Positions 25,201 to 28,512 of a stretch of 64,000 nt of DNA are shown here, piece after piece. The position numbers and the translations under genes are program-made. The stretch is from the NCBI RefSeq assembly GCF_007859955.1, contig NZ_SJPR01000001.1:510388-574387 (forward strand), given 5' to 3'. The DNA comes from Botrimarina colliarenosi. GTDB taxonomy: Bacteria > Planctomycetota > Planctomycetia > Pirellulales > Lacipirellulaceae. The notes beneath the pieces are model-generated. The model ran no database searches. It was not told the DNA's origin and saw nothing but the letters and a program-made list of their open reading frames with translations. The first letter of the stretch is position 1. Each line of letters begins with the position of its first letter.

Positions 25201-25587
25201 TTGCCCAGTAGCACCGCTAATAGTGAGCCCAGGGGCCATAGCTCCGCTGACCTTAACATCCGAAGATATTGTGATCTGACTGTTGAGGTTGATAACCTGG
25301 CCAGCTAGTCCCGACGCAAACTCAATCCGGTCGACGCCATCATTATCAGCCGCCGAATGAGCGATCGCTTCCCGGAGACTCCACTCTGAGTCGGTAGATG
25401 TCCCTGCCATCTCCGTATCTACAAGCGTTGTGACCGTATAGAGATACGACGTGAGAAGGTCTCGCCGTTCCAACGCCTCTGGCCAACTCCGGCGCCGACG
25501 ATAGTGGTCTCGTTTAACTCGTTGTGTACGGCGGCGAAAGCCGAGGGCCGTAAGAGTCTTGTCCCATGACGAGGGAAATCGGCGCAT
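1279..25587 (-). CDS. Giant beta-helix/cadherin/RHS polymorphic toxin with C-terminal AHH nuclease
   Basis: One uninterrupted frame of 8,102 residues. A basic N-terminus carries an LEPR-XLL-like motif (ALERRDLL, 38-45). Eight CSLREA-type starts (SLREAIA, SLRQAIA, TLREAIA and variants), each followed by right-handed beta-helix repeats, fill about 50-3950 and 4825-5225; most modules end in a choice-of-anchor Q tail (DQRGF...DIGAFEY). Between and after them are Ig-like, propeller-like and RTX-like linkers (3950-4820), two cadherin-like repeats (5225-5430) and further Ig-like sequence. RHS/YD repeats (YDxxGR/N) run from about 6000 to the RHS core at 7715-7760 (DLYDMRARWYNP, RFLSEDPLGEAGG, NLYQYAGGDPVN). 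A Gly/Ala-rich hydrophobic stretch (about 7790-7900) precedes an AHH nuclease-like domain with DHHIAT (H7999, H8000) and IEVPGHIGPHGYYN. It is probably an exported contact toxin encapsulated by its RHS shell. The export route is not evident. The cognate immunity gene overlaps its stop. Confidence 0.88.
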   Translation of the reverse strand: MRRFPSSWDKTLTALGFRRRTQRVKRDHYRRRRSWPEALERRDLLTSYLYTVTTLVDTEMAGTSTDSEWSLREAIAHSAADNDGVDRIEFASGLAGQVINLNSQITISSDVKVSGAMAPGLTISGATGQRLFRVNNNGIDVEFSDLRMAGVTTTWSGGAIYSQGGLTVERVLFEDNAAGSVGGAIYSESGLITIRDSEFINNTATSYGGAVRIDGPLGALIDGSTFENNRTSGTGGAIQAHFGSDLRIVNSTFVGNESYHYGGAVDAYRTTSVDVENSTIVNNTARPVGASGGIMLSGASSGDGRTLSIVNTVYANNSRNTWMDHFGSVVTNAPNHNYSGGTDPQLAPLGNYGGPTRTMAPLPGSPLIDAGDYSLATGLTTDQRGFNRGEDQPLVISANAVDIGAVEYVAPLVVDTAKDVIDGLDGLLSLREALAAAANKIGPKQVTIYFATSLAGQTIVLGDVDGDGLESGESPTQLQVASDVIIDGSDAPGLAISGSDLTRVFLIEAGGGHEVAFQNLTIECGKTGSNGAGISSDGNQLNLKEVKLLDNFSYGHGGGAYVVNGDATVVNSTFEGNTAFSGGGLMVYTASNASTVANTVRIEGGTFEDNTATNYGGGLQITQFNTGAGRGTVEVLNSTFSANHAPAGAGITVYGDPIDVDIDSVTVTGNVSSGAGGALYKKSSGSHLIVNNTILAGNLTGSGSTPDLYLSGSKVAPAFSASYTMVGYGNDHFDPNVGVGNIELLSGQDAGLMPLDYYGGITKTHALLPSSPAIDKGNSTSTLALDQRGFSRPVDGDPTVDVTPVIDIGAFEYQGDGPIVVNTTSDGTVGSGEMSLRQAIALATATPGNDTIVFDPGVFSTPQTITLQDQDSDGDEDALLIDSDVVIVGPGADLLNLDGDGASAIFQIHEGIVSIEGVSTSNSGSGVYIDGGEVTLASLEMTGHYGPGAVYAHYDYTSYYPIGNIRDVTIRSTSISGNSNGVQAITANLVVENTTISGNDHWGVFHAESHSSSLTNVTITNNAYGGVVFAPAADEPYTATINNSLILGNTAYDINGGEEVAASGSHNLLGTVYLSQEASGLSEFSFGQTPETVGLLALTHAGGPTSVHPLDPSSLAIDAGDNGASIDLLTDQRGFLRPADGDFSLEYTADIGSFEFQAGPILVTTASDIGVGSGELSLRQAIALANAMPGDDTIVFDPVVFASPQTITLADHDGVGGADPLTITSNVVITGPGADLLTIDGSGAGSVISNIGLTELSGITVRGANVGIESSGYLTLKGVQAADNLDAGVEANGGLLYLDSSVIAENGSGVWVLDGAYVLIMNSTVSKNAGIGVWNFEGDVTLQHVTIAENQDLGVWGGYGGSVAFHNSLIVNNNLAQPTPSARIDFDPGYVTAAGGIGNIIGGQYGSSFTDGVAENIVLSDSAYELSDVKLMSLGDYGGPTRTHALAAGSIAIDKSGFTTSAVADQRDFARLDTADTGAFEYQGDGAIVVTTASDIGVGAGDLSLRQAIALANATPGADTIEFDPVVFATPQTITLADHDGGAADPLTVNSNLLITGPGADLLTIDGNGANGVFMLSSGASTLTGVRLTGATSYSIEVGSSAYVNIESIESSGNGAGIHSTGATFVSKSAIVENDHYGLFFEGYGSVSNSTISGNGWTGLTSFLGNVSVSNTTIIGNSLGIYADYYGELSLLNSLVVGNGNATSSTDLYVGDYGQLLSASYNLLGTTADYSPNSVDLFSQEGYTKEGLRVADLAYNGGPTRTHALLPGSIAIDAGSTAYDYGDATDQRGVGFPRVLGEAIDIGALEAEAPIVVTTLSDEPSIGQLTLREAIAQASGNQVITFAPWLNGGVIELGSQSDLVIDKSLAIDASSLDNGLTVRAYDPDREELGYQLYNANGGRVFYVKGRDVDVTLKSLTLSGGDTWTHGGAIYSLGASLTLDHVEVSHNAAPRPAGYEIIGNTGFVDYPRDDPMNFAPIFGEYQTAARGGGVYSTGDLTIIDSRFVNNATFNVGKSLDSDQLQGYLEDAGVTEIDDPPHTYSALGEIFAGDIYTMGNLVIEGSRFETTPIDMDDVASGVAVGVPTNDINLGLGGIYTTNERRGRPITVTINNTVFDTSRGIAVDTLNWADHTQLPSSIGRGDIARYEVSEVTGGYFYLSDPQYEIPEEERTPLLSFLPEQYPLIKFQHDGSTTPPSFKIRIVDDGDFATEWLPIYGTLNQEGAREGSGSFDINAGEDFDLSGATSLLVGLDRKNTVSITNVTMIDSIGAMVIEAREDPDNPGELIEYPSGSFVVLGSNVSVQNLTVHHASTAGAAVAVLWSDVVIDDSRFLPPEGLDVGSGSTAVLAKASQLTITDSVFQGLRGPVIDVDLWGKLELIQSTIFNIQGDNAIRAAASFTETPVFPFAFPGSILIRDSVIRGVDGGSALAVLVPTSVTPEPEEPDEDYDELPPEQDKPVHFSVREVLPFQVTIDGSTISNNRTYYGAGVNAVGAAGGAGLRLSGPLDVFISRSTISDNRQMGDARDGQPVTDLRLLAEEGTDLFNDLSYDGGYGGGILANSLHRLRIENSTISGNQAGIAGGGIFVANTDQIELINTTVTDNEAGYQGGGVFVVGGWLDNIKEAVFVPYNDNAATFVNSIVAGNVAWDLPLFQELNAEEGYAHTWVKNHRYVNPDGRVGIFAVNSANTADVWFSAPNKETYLDTGILPATFHSLSTLSRNNIIGVGVDPDGADPLLPIQDPQEPDFNENIIGADPQLTPLGDYGGPSELHAIRTPASPAYNAGFWNSPYDSSDDELIRPVTASSSTFRYDSSPAFNLITESPTLRDIDSIVYPLIGGTLPTDYNGAKWISHDPNSETDWPNVAPVLTFGFNEVRELERVVLWSVTTGTVNSTLPETIQISYSNDGGGSWTYLPAELVDWTNNGAGYGTGITLLLADGNYVEADTVRIGFPSLQRDQQVALGEVRFGGKRLTDQRGHRQNDPQSYPFDRKVGQIDIGAFELPTVYTHLPSLPDSGMLAALGVTSADISGYDLVVSDVDDTVIDLDLSPGHLSLREAILLSNLLDGKQKIAVPSSLGDGVVFLERGELRITDDLDIAAIGGGRLTIDASKSYVPLPEIANPPGAELPGPVNAFAQPNSSHSLTLPGTRNVLGSRLFNIDDETDDLLMVEISNLVLTGGFVHGSGGAIRSTETLTIYNSEIVGNSAHNLYTRPENTHVGNPTEAVQGGLGLSLAFPETLAPSGGGIFSQGGSLSLDSSTVSNNSANISGGGIHVEGGSLDINSSAIFENLTRRVLSLDLWNQNTIDVSKDTSNDSNLRENIPSIDPRGGGVSIVESVAVIDGSVITNNIALASDEPYLYSGGESLESYSPSLLDELKGASGGGLFIDGSSVVISNSEISFNESHYGAGVYLHGSKDQFDLASSAYLAVRNSTISNNDAKVRILRTEGYNLYDSPKGAGIAADGKAALTLEHSTVVENRVHGSYQVSGDSANVGAGIYFPDGGPASVEDYHGKLTIDHSIVASNYSYSTFEHLDDSTDSSNAKTAKNSTTGSSDIYFGYLPSSSDPNDTSIEPLIRDMLQIDHSLIGNNYSLYSSWYSANGPASPNRSFGYVQGRYVNPDVPGQNLPWDQGGVPEADQWGNLIGGYAIGAGYYYMDGVSLSTDPYYFAGVLDPGLDLLADNGGANATHAPLVSGTSTLAMIHVPSGAIGYTGQGSEAGEEASQMTADPIVGFNEAINGVGPPANASPMTLPYGSNEAILKQRIRHESWRTTSAGGASGDFFDDDPGNFGGSAINDEPSFDFDLGGSVELSEIVIWSAITSLFRNGDEAKVLKIDFKRDGDPVGSCITWTRETTPSVAGLSETYVLDTPVLADQVIITITDNFYGEPDVTAGGDRVALGQIRFVGELSDDFAVNDKSIAIDAGRTTLGASPTTDQRGSGYDRLVGDAIDIGAHETGALIDPLSPPLVEATNVVPSIVEGPQPDGMKVAGLRLTNLASSPWSAVIGGANSDLFFIPTDAQGRLTRELWIKPGAVVDFESLYSDVNDSATLEVSLTITDPSRGANGESDPLVLPLISVINVNDLPTLDRPAPPISLASDVTPATNPGVAVSSLLAGASDEDVGPKNEIGMAIVRVELGSTPNSSVEYSLNNGLTWRSVPYLLSGKAFLLPGAALVRFNKQDDFTGSVEDVVFFRVWDQTAGKAGKVVSVEDVVGSLSLVDEALADGEDLSIATGAIDVAVTPQVGPVQTLTTAARDGGSPAVAIDARGIGLHVWQEAGGLRGRRVAADGSLLSGIVVVADDVTASNPRVVAGEDGSFLVVWEQTSGTGACLYARRFNLIGEQLVAAGNAVAVTGAESVASDGLSSLSFIANDDSFIVTWVSSGSAYLGRYALSGSGDLMQLLAPSVVPVNLAGGTQGGVVSTVSSDGLTIHLAWLEESVTEGRLYAADYDLSSISWGNATLLIATPSVPPYGDSLDDWAVSDIQLAIGPSGEPVVGWRETAEWSNLSTAEGPDSGGSDRVRISRRANGVWMSGVEDIDVADASSTLGITTGERISGFSLAADRYGRLGLAWIKQVVGVAGSSLLTTRWIEEGGATENTFTQAVSGSWSDPELAASKSGKFDLTASTGAQVVAQRYRLSQLEAVEWSLNGDRFEVRNGSSKTPRVELSVASYGGVDYFVVNDELTTVKVSDVLKIAIVTGSTNDAIDLRGLVNVGLNANVLYDISTGAGDDSIFIGAGSVTVNGGLGADRYYLSDHNDADLVLADAGGVDQLLLTDWAGDPATIVLGYDGKQTITSAGSAHAVTLDLVKGDELDDVLSTNGAYVYTPSDKASQLTEEKLVVGVGGLTLEEALLWAKTDSKADVIAFADNLTSLSPTAQYTIDTAVTIDGEVSAGKLTIDGNSSTRLFFVVEDVNATLKNLILEDGQADSGGAIYSAGNLTLSGVEITGSTATTGDGGGVAFVGEQLTIRDSVIQSNTATYGHGGGVSFAGIEATIIRSAVNQNEAQKGAGLAVYSGEVSINRSAFISNGVASTVLEGGGLWQEGESVVEVINSTFSNNRANEGGAIFTSDPTAGANILTLVNATLVHNRAAAGAAIYTDGQVVTAVKTLFAGNTNSAGAALTTISVDGAGEAFTDDSTRNLIENAATSAGGLLLDTSFKTISFAANTDVTDVSQVLSALAPANEAIQYHPLVSGSPAIVQTDADPPSGPLSDEHKLYIDQRGYVPQAPDTLRDIGAYEFEGEADTSPSVFLSSDVVLKEGVQTGQLVARVQIDPAWRDFTFSIIGGNLNGVFSIDALTGEIRVEDASKLDAERTPIYALQVYADGPDAQDAEGYIRIVVESVNEAPTFAGSLTFNLPTTAITGDVVGVVTAYDQDTSDKLEYEIIGGAAVANAIEIDRDTGLIKVKSGADLRGLDALEFKVRASDLGELFEEVDVRVNLFKIAALDPKLAAEAGLEPIVVANTPTEAAFTHTVSHASTLVFNPVATFENSPGKAFRVEIVQSGGSSVLTFNYSETGKLLTTGNPSRVFKLGTLSLRNDGALVYQPKSDLLTKNALQSEGGGGSYYYAKEALSYRIVDTNDGAVLLKDQPLTIQVTNSLPVFRSDYIGNPSGVLELTETIDVARNWNYVVDLADLLYDPDGDPIKIQQFKSVNPLTLPVSDSDEPFRGADPLTGGNSITASFAYKQLGGNTSAVREVKLESADVPAQTDARIVISQDSKSNDSLNAFGFSSTYSFIVSATDGQANSQNAALVKQIRLTVHPLTSSVQTGDSTEAAWLSSIHRPGLVTKDPDDLLDTDRWSVAASDVNTYRQGVDREVVGDTLVNLVDGSIIRRHDLVLDGSGGAAEATLPGLIYDSSVADPRPTIEATLTAPKDTKVKKLTATFTWYDHVSTGGTTPREVVTEVTYTGTALTQISNGLATGEPYHFAFQPSEAPIFSGVYRWKVAFEAEVDNRKITGDEKLNFTQSGETAVVVQKKVDAGDFVTGSPTSWNYTPQFGEGWALEGVPQLFIDDLRSGSDTTKDDRIILWFPGEQPIVFGLGDLGEGYSRQDYFNDPANGAFSKFVPLNLKTGLQDPREFGTQKINKLPGNSIVYTSPDAVAYVFKMQTVDSHPAWRLSEIRVPQADRPISFEYSTNDPLRIASITGTDGYITTIGALQSNVVHVDFDAAGNGDARVDLTIDSNNQLDKILHKYDLTSGDRIRDFTYVSNATALLATDKWGGGTIERSTSFIFDAAQTGSGAIKTITHGAGTYTVSPSLLGRVVHGTGTEASVGIDNAGDSRIANTGRFATVALDNDETTDWFTKHTYDDTGNRVTTESYFGTGYVASALISSEAWTYDYLGSVKSYTDAIGRVSYFVYDYQNADVSAPNPANDTSGLYDNDDYRGNVVRLDSFSGTTRYAYSTDDNKFGAMGKLVQAVDPNGLKSIREWDKYGQLVKLTIGNEYEETWVYFHGDSTRTNDEFYNLAFSGLLAKHVDSRGLVTEYDYDSSDRRLKSTKVTDTGVANLADSGRTTKSTYSYDDNGFVATKTVEVDNVVLSYAVYDYDRTGLLKSMVVYDKSGGAVLSEASYTYYDDGLIETETLGEANNHSKTKYTYDLRGLLTKVEQFANRATDTNPVTTNYTYYKDGRLKQTTLPDGETITVTDAVVQRQELPLVGSSVTAKNYLQQSTSTTGVAGLTTYDPNGAGGGAFGFGELTETVEQLIDKAGRLISEENLLSGALTTYAYSDLRHDAPTEVVEELHLNNEYDPHEIKSSFVYDIQGNVILERTPGAAPRAYRYDKLGYLIETNVLSLDGARFVYANNAAGDVLTETEYRKQPVGAAKTYVTEYGYDQSGRLRKVTDHADDNGGARVSTVTSTNDASAATIGTNPIVTRKVETTSPEGVKTYQYFDGAGRLLRGTNAYGGVTNYEYDKSGNLIKVTEDAPTGGGNCITTYAYDGLNRIVKATQHGELIDASPDDGVGELITRTQYFDGSGNNYDFVVTDPLGVKTSTRYDSLGNAVVVRVGDETVGDASMNDDLLVINSYAYSGGFVVVTTRATSRRAEHEDFTSGTREHDETTVSRSLLNTRGDVLKSAVRVSGLEESDDIPAGSFPGAAVFSPGYEVRQTNEYFENGLLSGSIDGAGKTTTYTYNTSIGLPLVETVKRGEQVTKYAYDSAGNRLSMSVNGMNEITWEYDQAGRIVKESATIDEPGGGTEEVTRTWTYDGLKTTSKDRNGVVFAAEFAPAGPQGPAVDKEWTVSAPAGYEDYKAYTAYFRYNADGSLQEAIDAWTAGWDGSTLLASSIDQSAVEYVYDEYGRLSSETSEHTFKGVQAPTTSVEGIAYHRNGVRERADWNLNGTTLVAHNEYGLDARGRVNAVTQSAGGGGPWAGGVAADAKAAAFAYNADNRRHRIDRYATASTTGGSIGHTDYSYLDEGTLETLAHHRAEGAASAIASYLFGYDDTGRIDGAGMAIHDDMGGLLSTSRPTVFYNPRGEVTGVGADSKSSIGEVTQTTPSNFGRDGFGNTNAAGQDYGSLNRLVSDATTDYAYDLEGRLTQTTLRSSGEISDYTWDHRGLLTSVEVTRQVDNPHPGAPTSITYSTVDYYYDVLGRKSERSFTSLTDSQRTAYAYDGQRLAFEIDVATDKVTRSYFNGPGVNEVLAIDQTAAGSIKTVWQFADHVGTVTSVGVYDYTGDPNDSNWHLRHRNVDAAGGLGVDFAGMQDSVLLGRESSPFAQVLAASPVFFAGHQLDESTDLYDMRARWYNPTHQRFLSEDPLGEAGGSTNLYQYAGGDPVNVRQAPGSAAIPELSLEERTAIYGEGILGTVLYAFGEGYRSVLGDAFLASATDGEVYTSVGVGAGLGVLAGAGAGIAASSYGLGTFATALFVGGAAGGAEYLGTTVTAAAFDAAFDRGGAAGPTVGGFAASTLGGAVGGGLVHGGGTLTGVSGRVVSKATGNAIAAGRQFAYDTGLPFAQGFLSARGPLLGVNDPLSAFAAQVYVGVRGGVREVVKRQQLLAEEIGGRIVTPQQLFRVNDHHIATPYGAIGRRLNKLFNNARVDIDGSLNKIEVPGHIGPHGYYNTIVEERLRKAVAGFSPGTREYQNAFVTGLLGIRRELGPDGELLPLVQAGASTAERGAIR
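20140..23140 (-). repeat. Three consecutive paralogous CSLREA/beta-helix modules (about 1 kb each)
   Basis: Inside the giant gene three adjacent modules, starting near 23,130, 22,110 and 21,130 on the minus strand, share the same opening: (G)xIVVTTASDIGVG, SLRQAIALA, P(G)xDTI.FDP and GPGADLL.(I/L)DG. The DNA is also similar. The stretches near 20,890-21,110 and 21,870-22,100 match at most positions over about 200 bases, including a common block around TCGATGGTGAGCAGGTCGGC. The copy spacing is about 0.98 kb, or about 325 residues. This points to fairly recent tandem duplication of whole modules. The third copy, near 22,900-23,110, is more diverged. Confidence 0.75.
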
Positions 25588-25876
25588 GCTTACAAGATGT
25601 TGAGGCGAACGGAGTGCGGGCCGCTGAAGAGTTCTCGCCGAGCTCGACGTTGCTTTGCCGGGCTAGCTTGGCCCCTTTTTAGCGTATGAATGGTCCCTTA
25701 CAAGGCAAAAGCACCAGCAGACTTCGCACGACGACATCGGCTGTTTACCCGCTGATCAGATTCCGCGATGTCGCTGGAGCCTCAGGATGCATAAGACGCG
25801 CAAACCAATTCGCATCAACGCAGAAATCTGCGAAATCGCCTACTATTGACCGTCACGCCGCTAACGAGCCCCTCTA
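25588..25876. other. Leader region of the giant gene, no gene seen
   Basis: This 289-base stretch lies between the IS630 end and the ATG of the giant gene. It should hold the giant gene's promoter unless transcription comes from the insertion sequences. I see no convincing promoter boxes and no strong Shine-Dalgarno sequence before the ATG. A 67-codon plus-strand frame inside it has no recognisable features and is not called. Confidence 0.4.
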
Positions 25877-26926
25877 TAGCCTGAGTTGAGCGGTTTTGAA
25901 GAAGGAGAGTTTGAGGCGGTGGTCGGTGGCTTGATCGTCGAGCGAGGCGTGGACGGCGGTGTTGAGTTCATCGATGTCGTCGGGGACGAAGTTGGCCAGG
26001 TCGGCGTACTTGGCGTGGCTCCACATCGCCTCGACCGGATTGAGCTCCGGGCGGTAAGCGGGCAGATACTCGGACTCGATCCTCTTCCAGCCCCTCTGGG
26101 TGATCCGTCGCTCGGCCGATCGATGCACGCTCCAACGGTCCCAGACCACGATCAGCGGCCGGCGGACTTTCCTTCGCAACCGACGCAAGAAGTCGATCAC
26201 GTTGTCTGTCTTGACATTCTTGCGTTGCACGTCGAAGCAGCAACCGGATTGGGTCCTCGCCGGCGAGAGGACGACCGCCCCGATCGCGCTCAGACGGTCG
26301 CGTCGGTCCCAAGAACGCGGCACCGGCGTGCAGCCGCGGGGGCCCAGGTCCGCCGGTTCAGCGGCTGCAGCAGGAAGCCCGTTTCGTCTCGGAAGACGAT
26401 GCTGGCACCCCGCGGCGGTTTTTTTTTGATCCGCCCCACTCGTCCCGACGCCATGCTCGACCGCCTCGGGGTCTTGCTCACGAGCGACCGTGCGGGGCTT
26501 CTGCGGCGTGAAGCCCAGCTGGCGGAGCACCCGCGCGATCTGTCCCGAGTCGTACTCGACGCCGAACCGGTCGCGGATCAACTCGACCACCCGGGCGCAG
26601 GTCCACAGGTCGGTCGGGAAGCCCGCTGCACGCGACCCGGCGATGAGCGAGTCGACCAGCTCGTCACGCTGGGCGTCGGAGAGCTTGCGTTTACCGCCGG
26701 GGTGCGGCTTTGCGGCGAATCCGTCGGGGCCCTCTTCACGCCAGGCGCGCCGCCAGCGTTTCGCGCTGCTGCGATCGACACCGAAACGTTCGGCCACCGT
26801 GCGGACGGACTCCCCTGCTTGGAAGCACGCCGCAGCGCGACGGCGTCGAGCTTCCAGCTCCGCCGCACTGCCGTGAGGTCTCATGCACCTTGCTACGGTG
26901 CTAGCGATACGAAGAAGCTCTGACAA
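25874..26926 (-). pseudogene. IS630 transposase with compensating frameshifts
   Basis: An open frame of 350 codons encodes the IS630 helix-turn-helix N-terminus (VRTVAERFGVDRSSAKRWRR) and the C-terminal DDE half (VVWDRWSVHRS, YLPAYRPELNPVEAMWSHAK). Residues of about 158-198 are not transposase-like. The expected sequence (WRRDEWG, then RIKKKPPRG with VFRDETGFLLQPLNRRTWAP) is present in the other two frames. The pattern is explained by three single-base losses between about 26335 and 26465 that together restore the frame. The first catalytic Asp (DETG) is therefore not in the translated product, and the enzyme should be dead. The stop TAG (25874-25876) lies outside the inverted repeat, in flanking DNA. 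Sequencing error is the main alternative. Confidence 0.8.
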
Positions 26927-26950
26927 AAACTTGGTTTACGAATCAGGCTA
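25877..26950 (-). mobile_element. IS630-family insertion sequence
   Basis: The ends are imperfect inverted repeats: TAGCCTGAGTT at 25877-25887 and, inverted, TAGCCTGATTC at 26940-26950. The outermost TA on each side (25877-25878 and 26949-26950) fits the TA target duplication typical of IS630/Tc1 elements, making the element proper 25879-26948. It carries one transposase frame. On its right side it interrupts the C-terminal end of an older transposase remnant, so it is a later arrival at this spot. Confidence 0.75.
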
Positions 26951-27108
26951 GGGCGTGTTTTTCGCTTGCGACGCGGTAGCAGCGCACGGCGACGGCGAGT
27001 GTGTTCCAGGCGTCTTGGATAACGGCCGATCGGTCGTAGCGGACCCGCATCCGCCGCAGGCCCTGCAGCCAGCCGATGGGGTCCGTTCGACCACCCATCT
27101 CACCTTGC
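26951..27108 (-). pseudogene. Transposase C-terminal remnant (IS5/IS4-like DDE), broken at both ends
   Basis: Between the two insertion sequences the minus strand encodes KVRWVVERT and then, one frame over, IGWLQGLRRMRVRYDR followed by SAVIQDAWNTLAVAVRCYRV. This is the C-terminal end of an IS5-like transposase (WVVERT...RLRYDR...AW...L motif) with one missing base near 27,080. The remnant is cut on the C-terminal side by the IS630 element and on the N-terminal side by the IS1182/IS5-like element. It must be older than both. No matching N-terminal part is recognisable beyond 28,512. Confidence 0.6.
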
Positions 27109-28416
27109 CTAGCAGCCCGTTGATTTCCTGGTTTCGATCAGTCGGATGAGCAGGGGGAGGGCGAGGGCGAGTTGATCGAGGATTGCGGCGAGGGCCTTGG
27201 GCTTACCGGCGCCGAGGAGCCTCCGCATCAGGATCGCCAGGTTGTGGGCCGCGGCGACGATCAGCGTCCGCTTCCGCACCTTCTCGATCCCCCGCAGCCG
27301 CGTCCGCCTCGCCCCGCCCGTGTCGCACACGTGGGCGAACGAGCGTTCGACCCGTTCGGATCGCAATCGTTGCAGCTTCGAGTTCTTCTCGGTCTTCGTC
27401 CGACGCCGGTTAGCGTAGATCGCTTCCTTCAACTCGATCGGCTTGTTGTTCCAACGCAGGCGGTGACGCCGGTTCGGCTCGGGCACGTACGTCCGCAGGC
27501 CCAGGCTCTGGGCCAGCTCGAGCTGCCCCGCCGCGTGGTAGCCCTTATCGGCCACCACCTCCCGGAAGACCTCCTCGTGTCCCGCCTCGGCCAGGTGCGT
27601 CCTCGCCGCCATCGCCGTGTCGGCCAGCGTCTGGGAGTCGCTGTGGTCGGCGTGATAGACCTCCGCCGCGACGATCGGCTCCGTCTCCAGGTCGAGCGCG
27701 TGCTCGGCCTTGTACGCCAGACGCGTGCGGCCGTTCTTCAGCTTCGCGGTCCGGGCGTCTGGGTCGGTCGGGGACTCCCACTCGGTGTTGGAGACCTTCT
27801 TGTTCTTCCGCCGCTTGTCGAACCGACGCAGGTCCTCGTCCGAGGGCTCGTCCCCTTCTTCGATCTGGCCCGCCTCTTGCATCAGCCGCTTGACGTACGC
27901 CTTCCAGTCCTCGCCCGAGCCCTTGCGGACGATGCTCCGCATGGCCGCGTCCGCTTCGAGCGTCGTGGAGTCCACGCCCAGCGTCTTGCCCTTCAGCAGG
28001 CCCCGCTCGGCCGCCGCGGCGAGCACCAGGCGGAACGCCAGCTCGTGCACCTCGATCGGCAGCCGGTCGCGGGTCTTGGAGAGGGTCGAGTGGTCGGGGG
28101 TCCGCTCGGTGAGCTTCACCCCCAGGAACTCCCGCAGGCTCAAGCTATCCGCACAACGCCAAGCGATCCCACGCTGCGAGTCGATCGCCTCGAAGTACCC
28201 GATGAAGAGCATCCGGAAGTAGACGCCCGGGGCGATCGAGTCGCGGCCGCCACACGCGTCGTAGTACGGCCGGCACGCCGCCTCGACCGCGTCGTCGAAC
28301 CCACACTCGGCCAGCAGCTTGTTCAGCCGCCGTTAGAATGCGTGCCCCGGGCTCTCGGCCAGCTCGCCTGAAGCCACGAACAGCTCCCCCTGCGACTCCC
28401 GCCGCCGCTTCCCCAT
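27109..28416 (-). pseudogene. IS1182/IS5-like DDE transposase with an early nonsense codon
   Basis: The full reading frame starts at the ATG 28414-28416 (MGKRRRESQGELFV) and would give 435 residues, but codon 28 is TAA (28333-28335) where Tyr is expected (HAF*RRLNKLL). Downstream the frame is open for 408 codons and shows the DUF772-like N-terminal region (GVYFRMLFIGYFEAIDSQRG), LGVDSTTLEADAAMR with the first catalytic Asp, VVADKGYHAA with the second, and RSERVERSFAHV with the Glu. An internal start at 28212 would yield a 367-residue protein without the N-terminal DNA-binding part. The stop TAG (27109-27111) lies wholly in the CTAG target duplication: the element itself ends at TG of the last Cys codon. 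The one-base change makes loss of function likely but recent. Confidence 0.82.
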
Positions 28417-28512
28417 CCCCCTCGCAAGGCCTCCAAGGCGTCCCCTACCAACCGCCAAGAGCCTAGCGCCCAATCGGCGCCGTCGCCAGCGGGAAAATCA
28501 ACGGGCTGCTAG
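27109..28512 (-). mobile_element. IS1182/IS5-like insertion sequence flanked by CTAG
   Basis: The termini are perfect inverted repeats CAGCCCGTTGATTT (27113-27126) and AAATCAACGGGCTG (28495-28508). Each is flanked by CTAG (27109-27112 and 28509-28512), consistent with a 4-base target duplication. The element is about 1.4 kb and carries one transposase frame on the minus strand. It sits inside the older transposase remnant. The family (IS1182 or a relative of IS5) is judged from the transposase style and the 4-base palindromic duplication, not from a search. Confidence 0.75.

Noticed and set aside
25886-26923. 345-codon plus-strand frame across the IS630 element
   Set aside because: Antisense shadow of the transposase; no motif.
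27172-28371. 399-codon plus-strand frame across the IS1182/IS5-like element
   Set aside because: It is antisense to the transposase, whose catalytic motifs are on the minus strand; the translated sequence is low-complexity Arg/Val/Leu/Gln.
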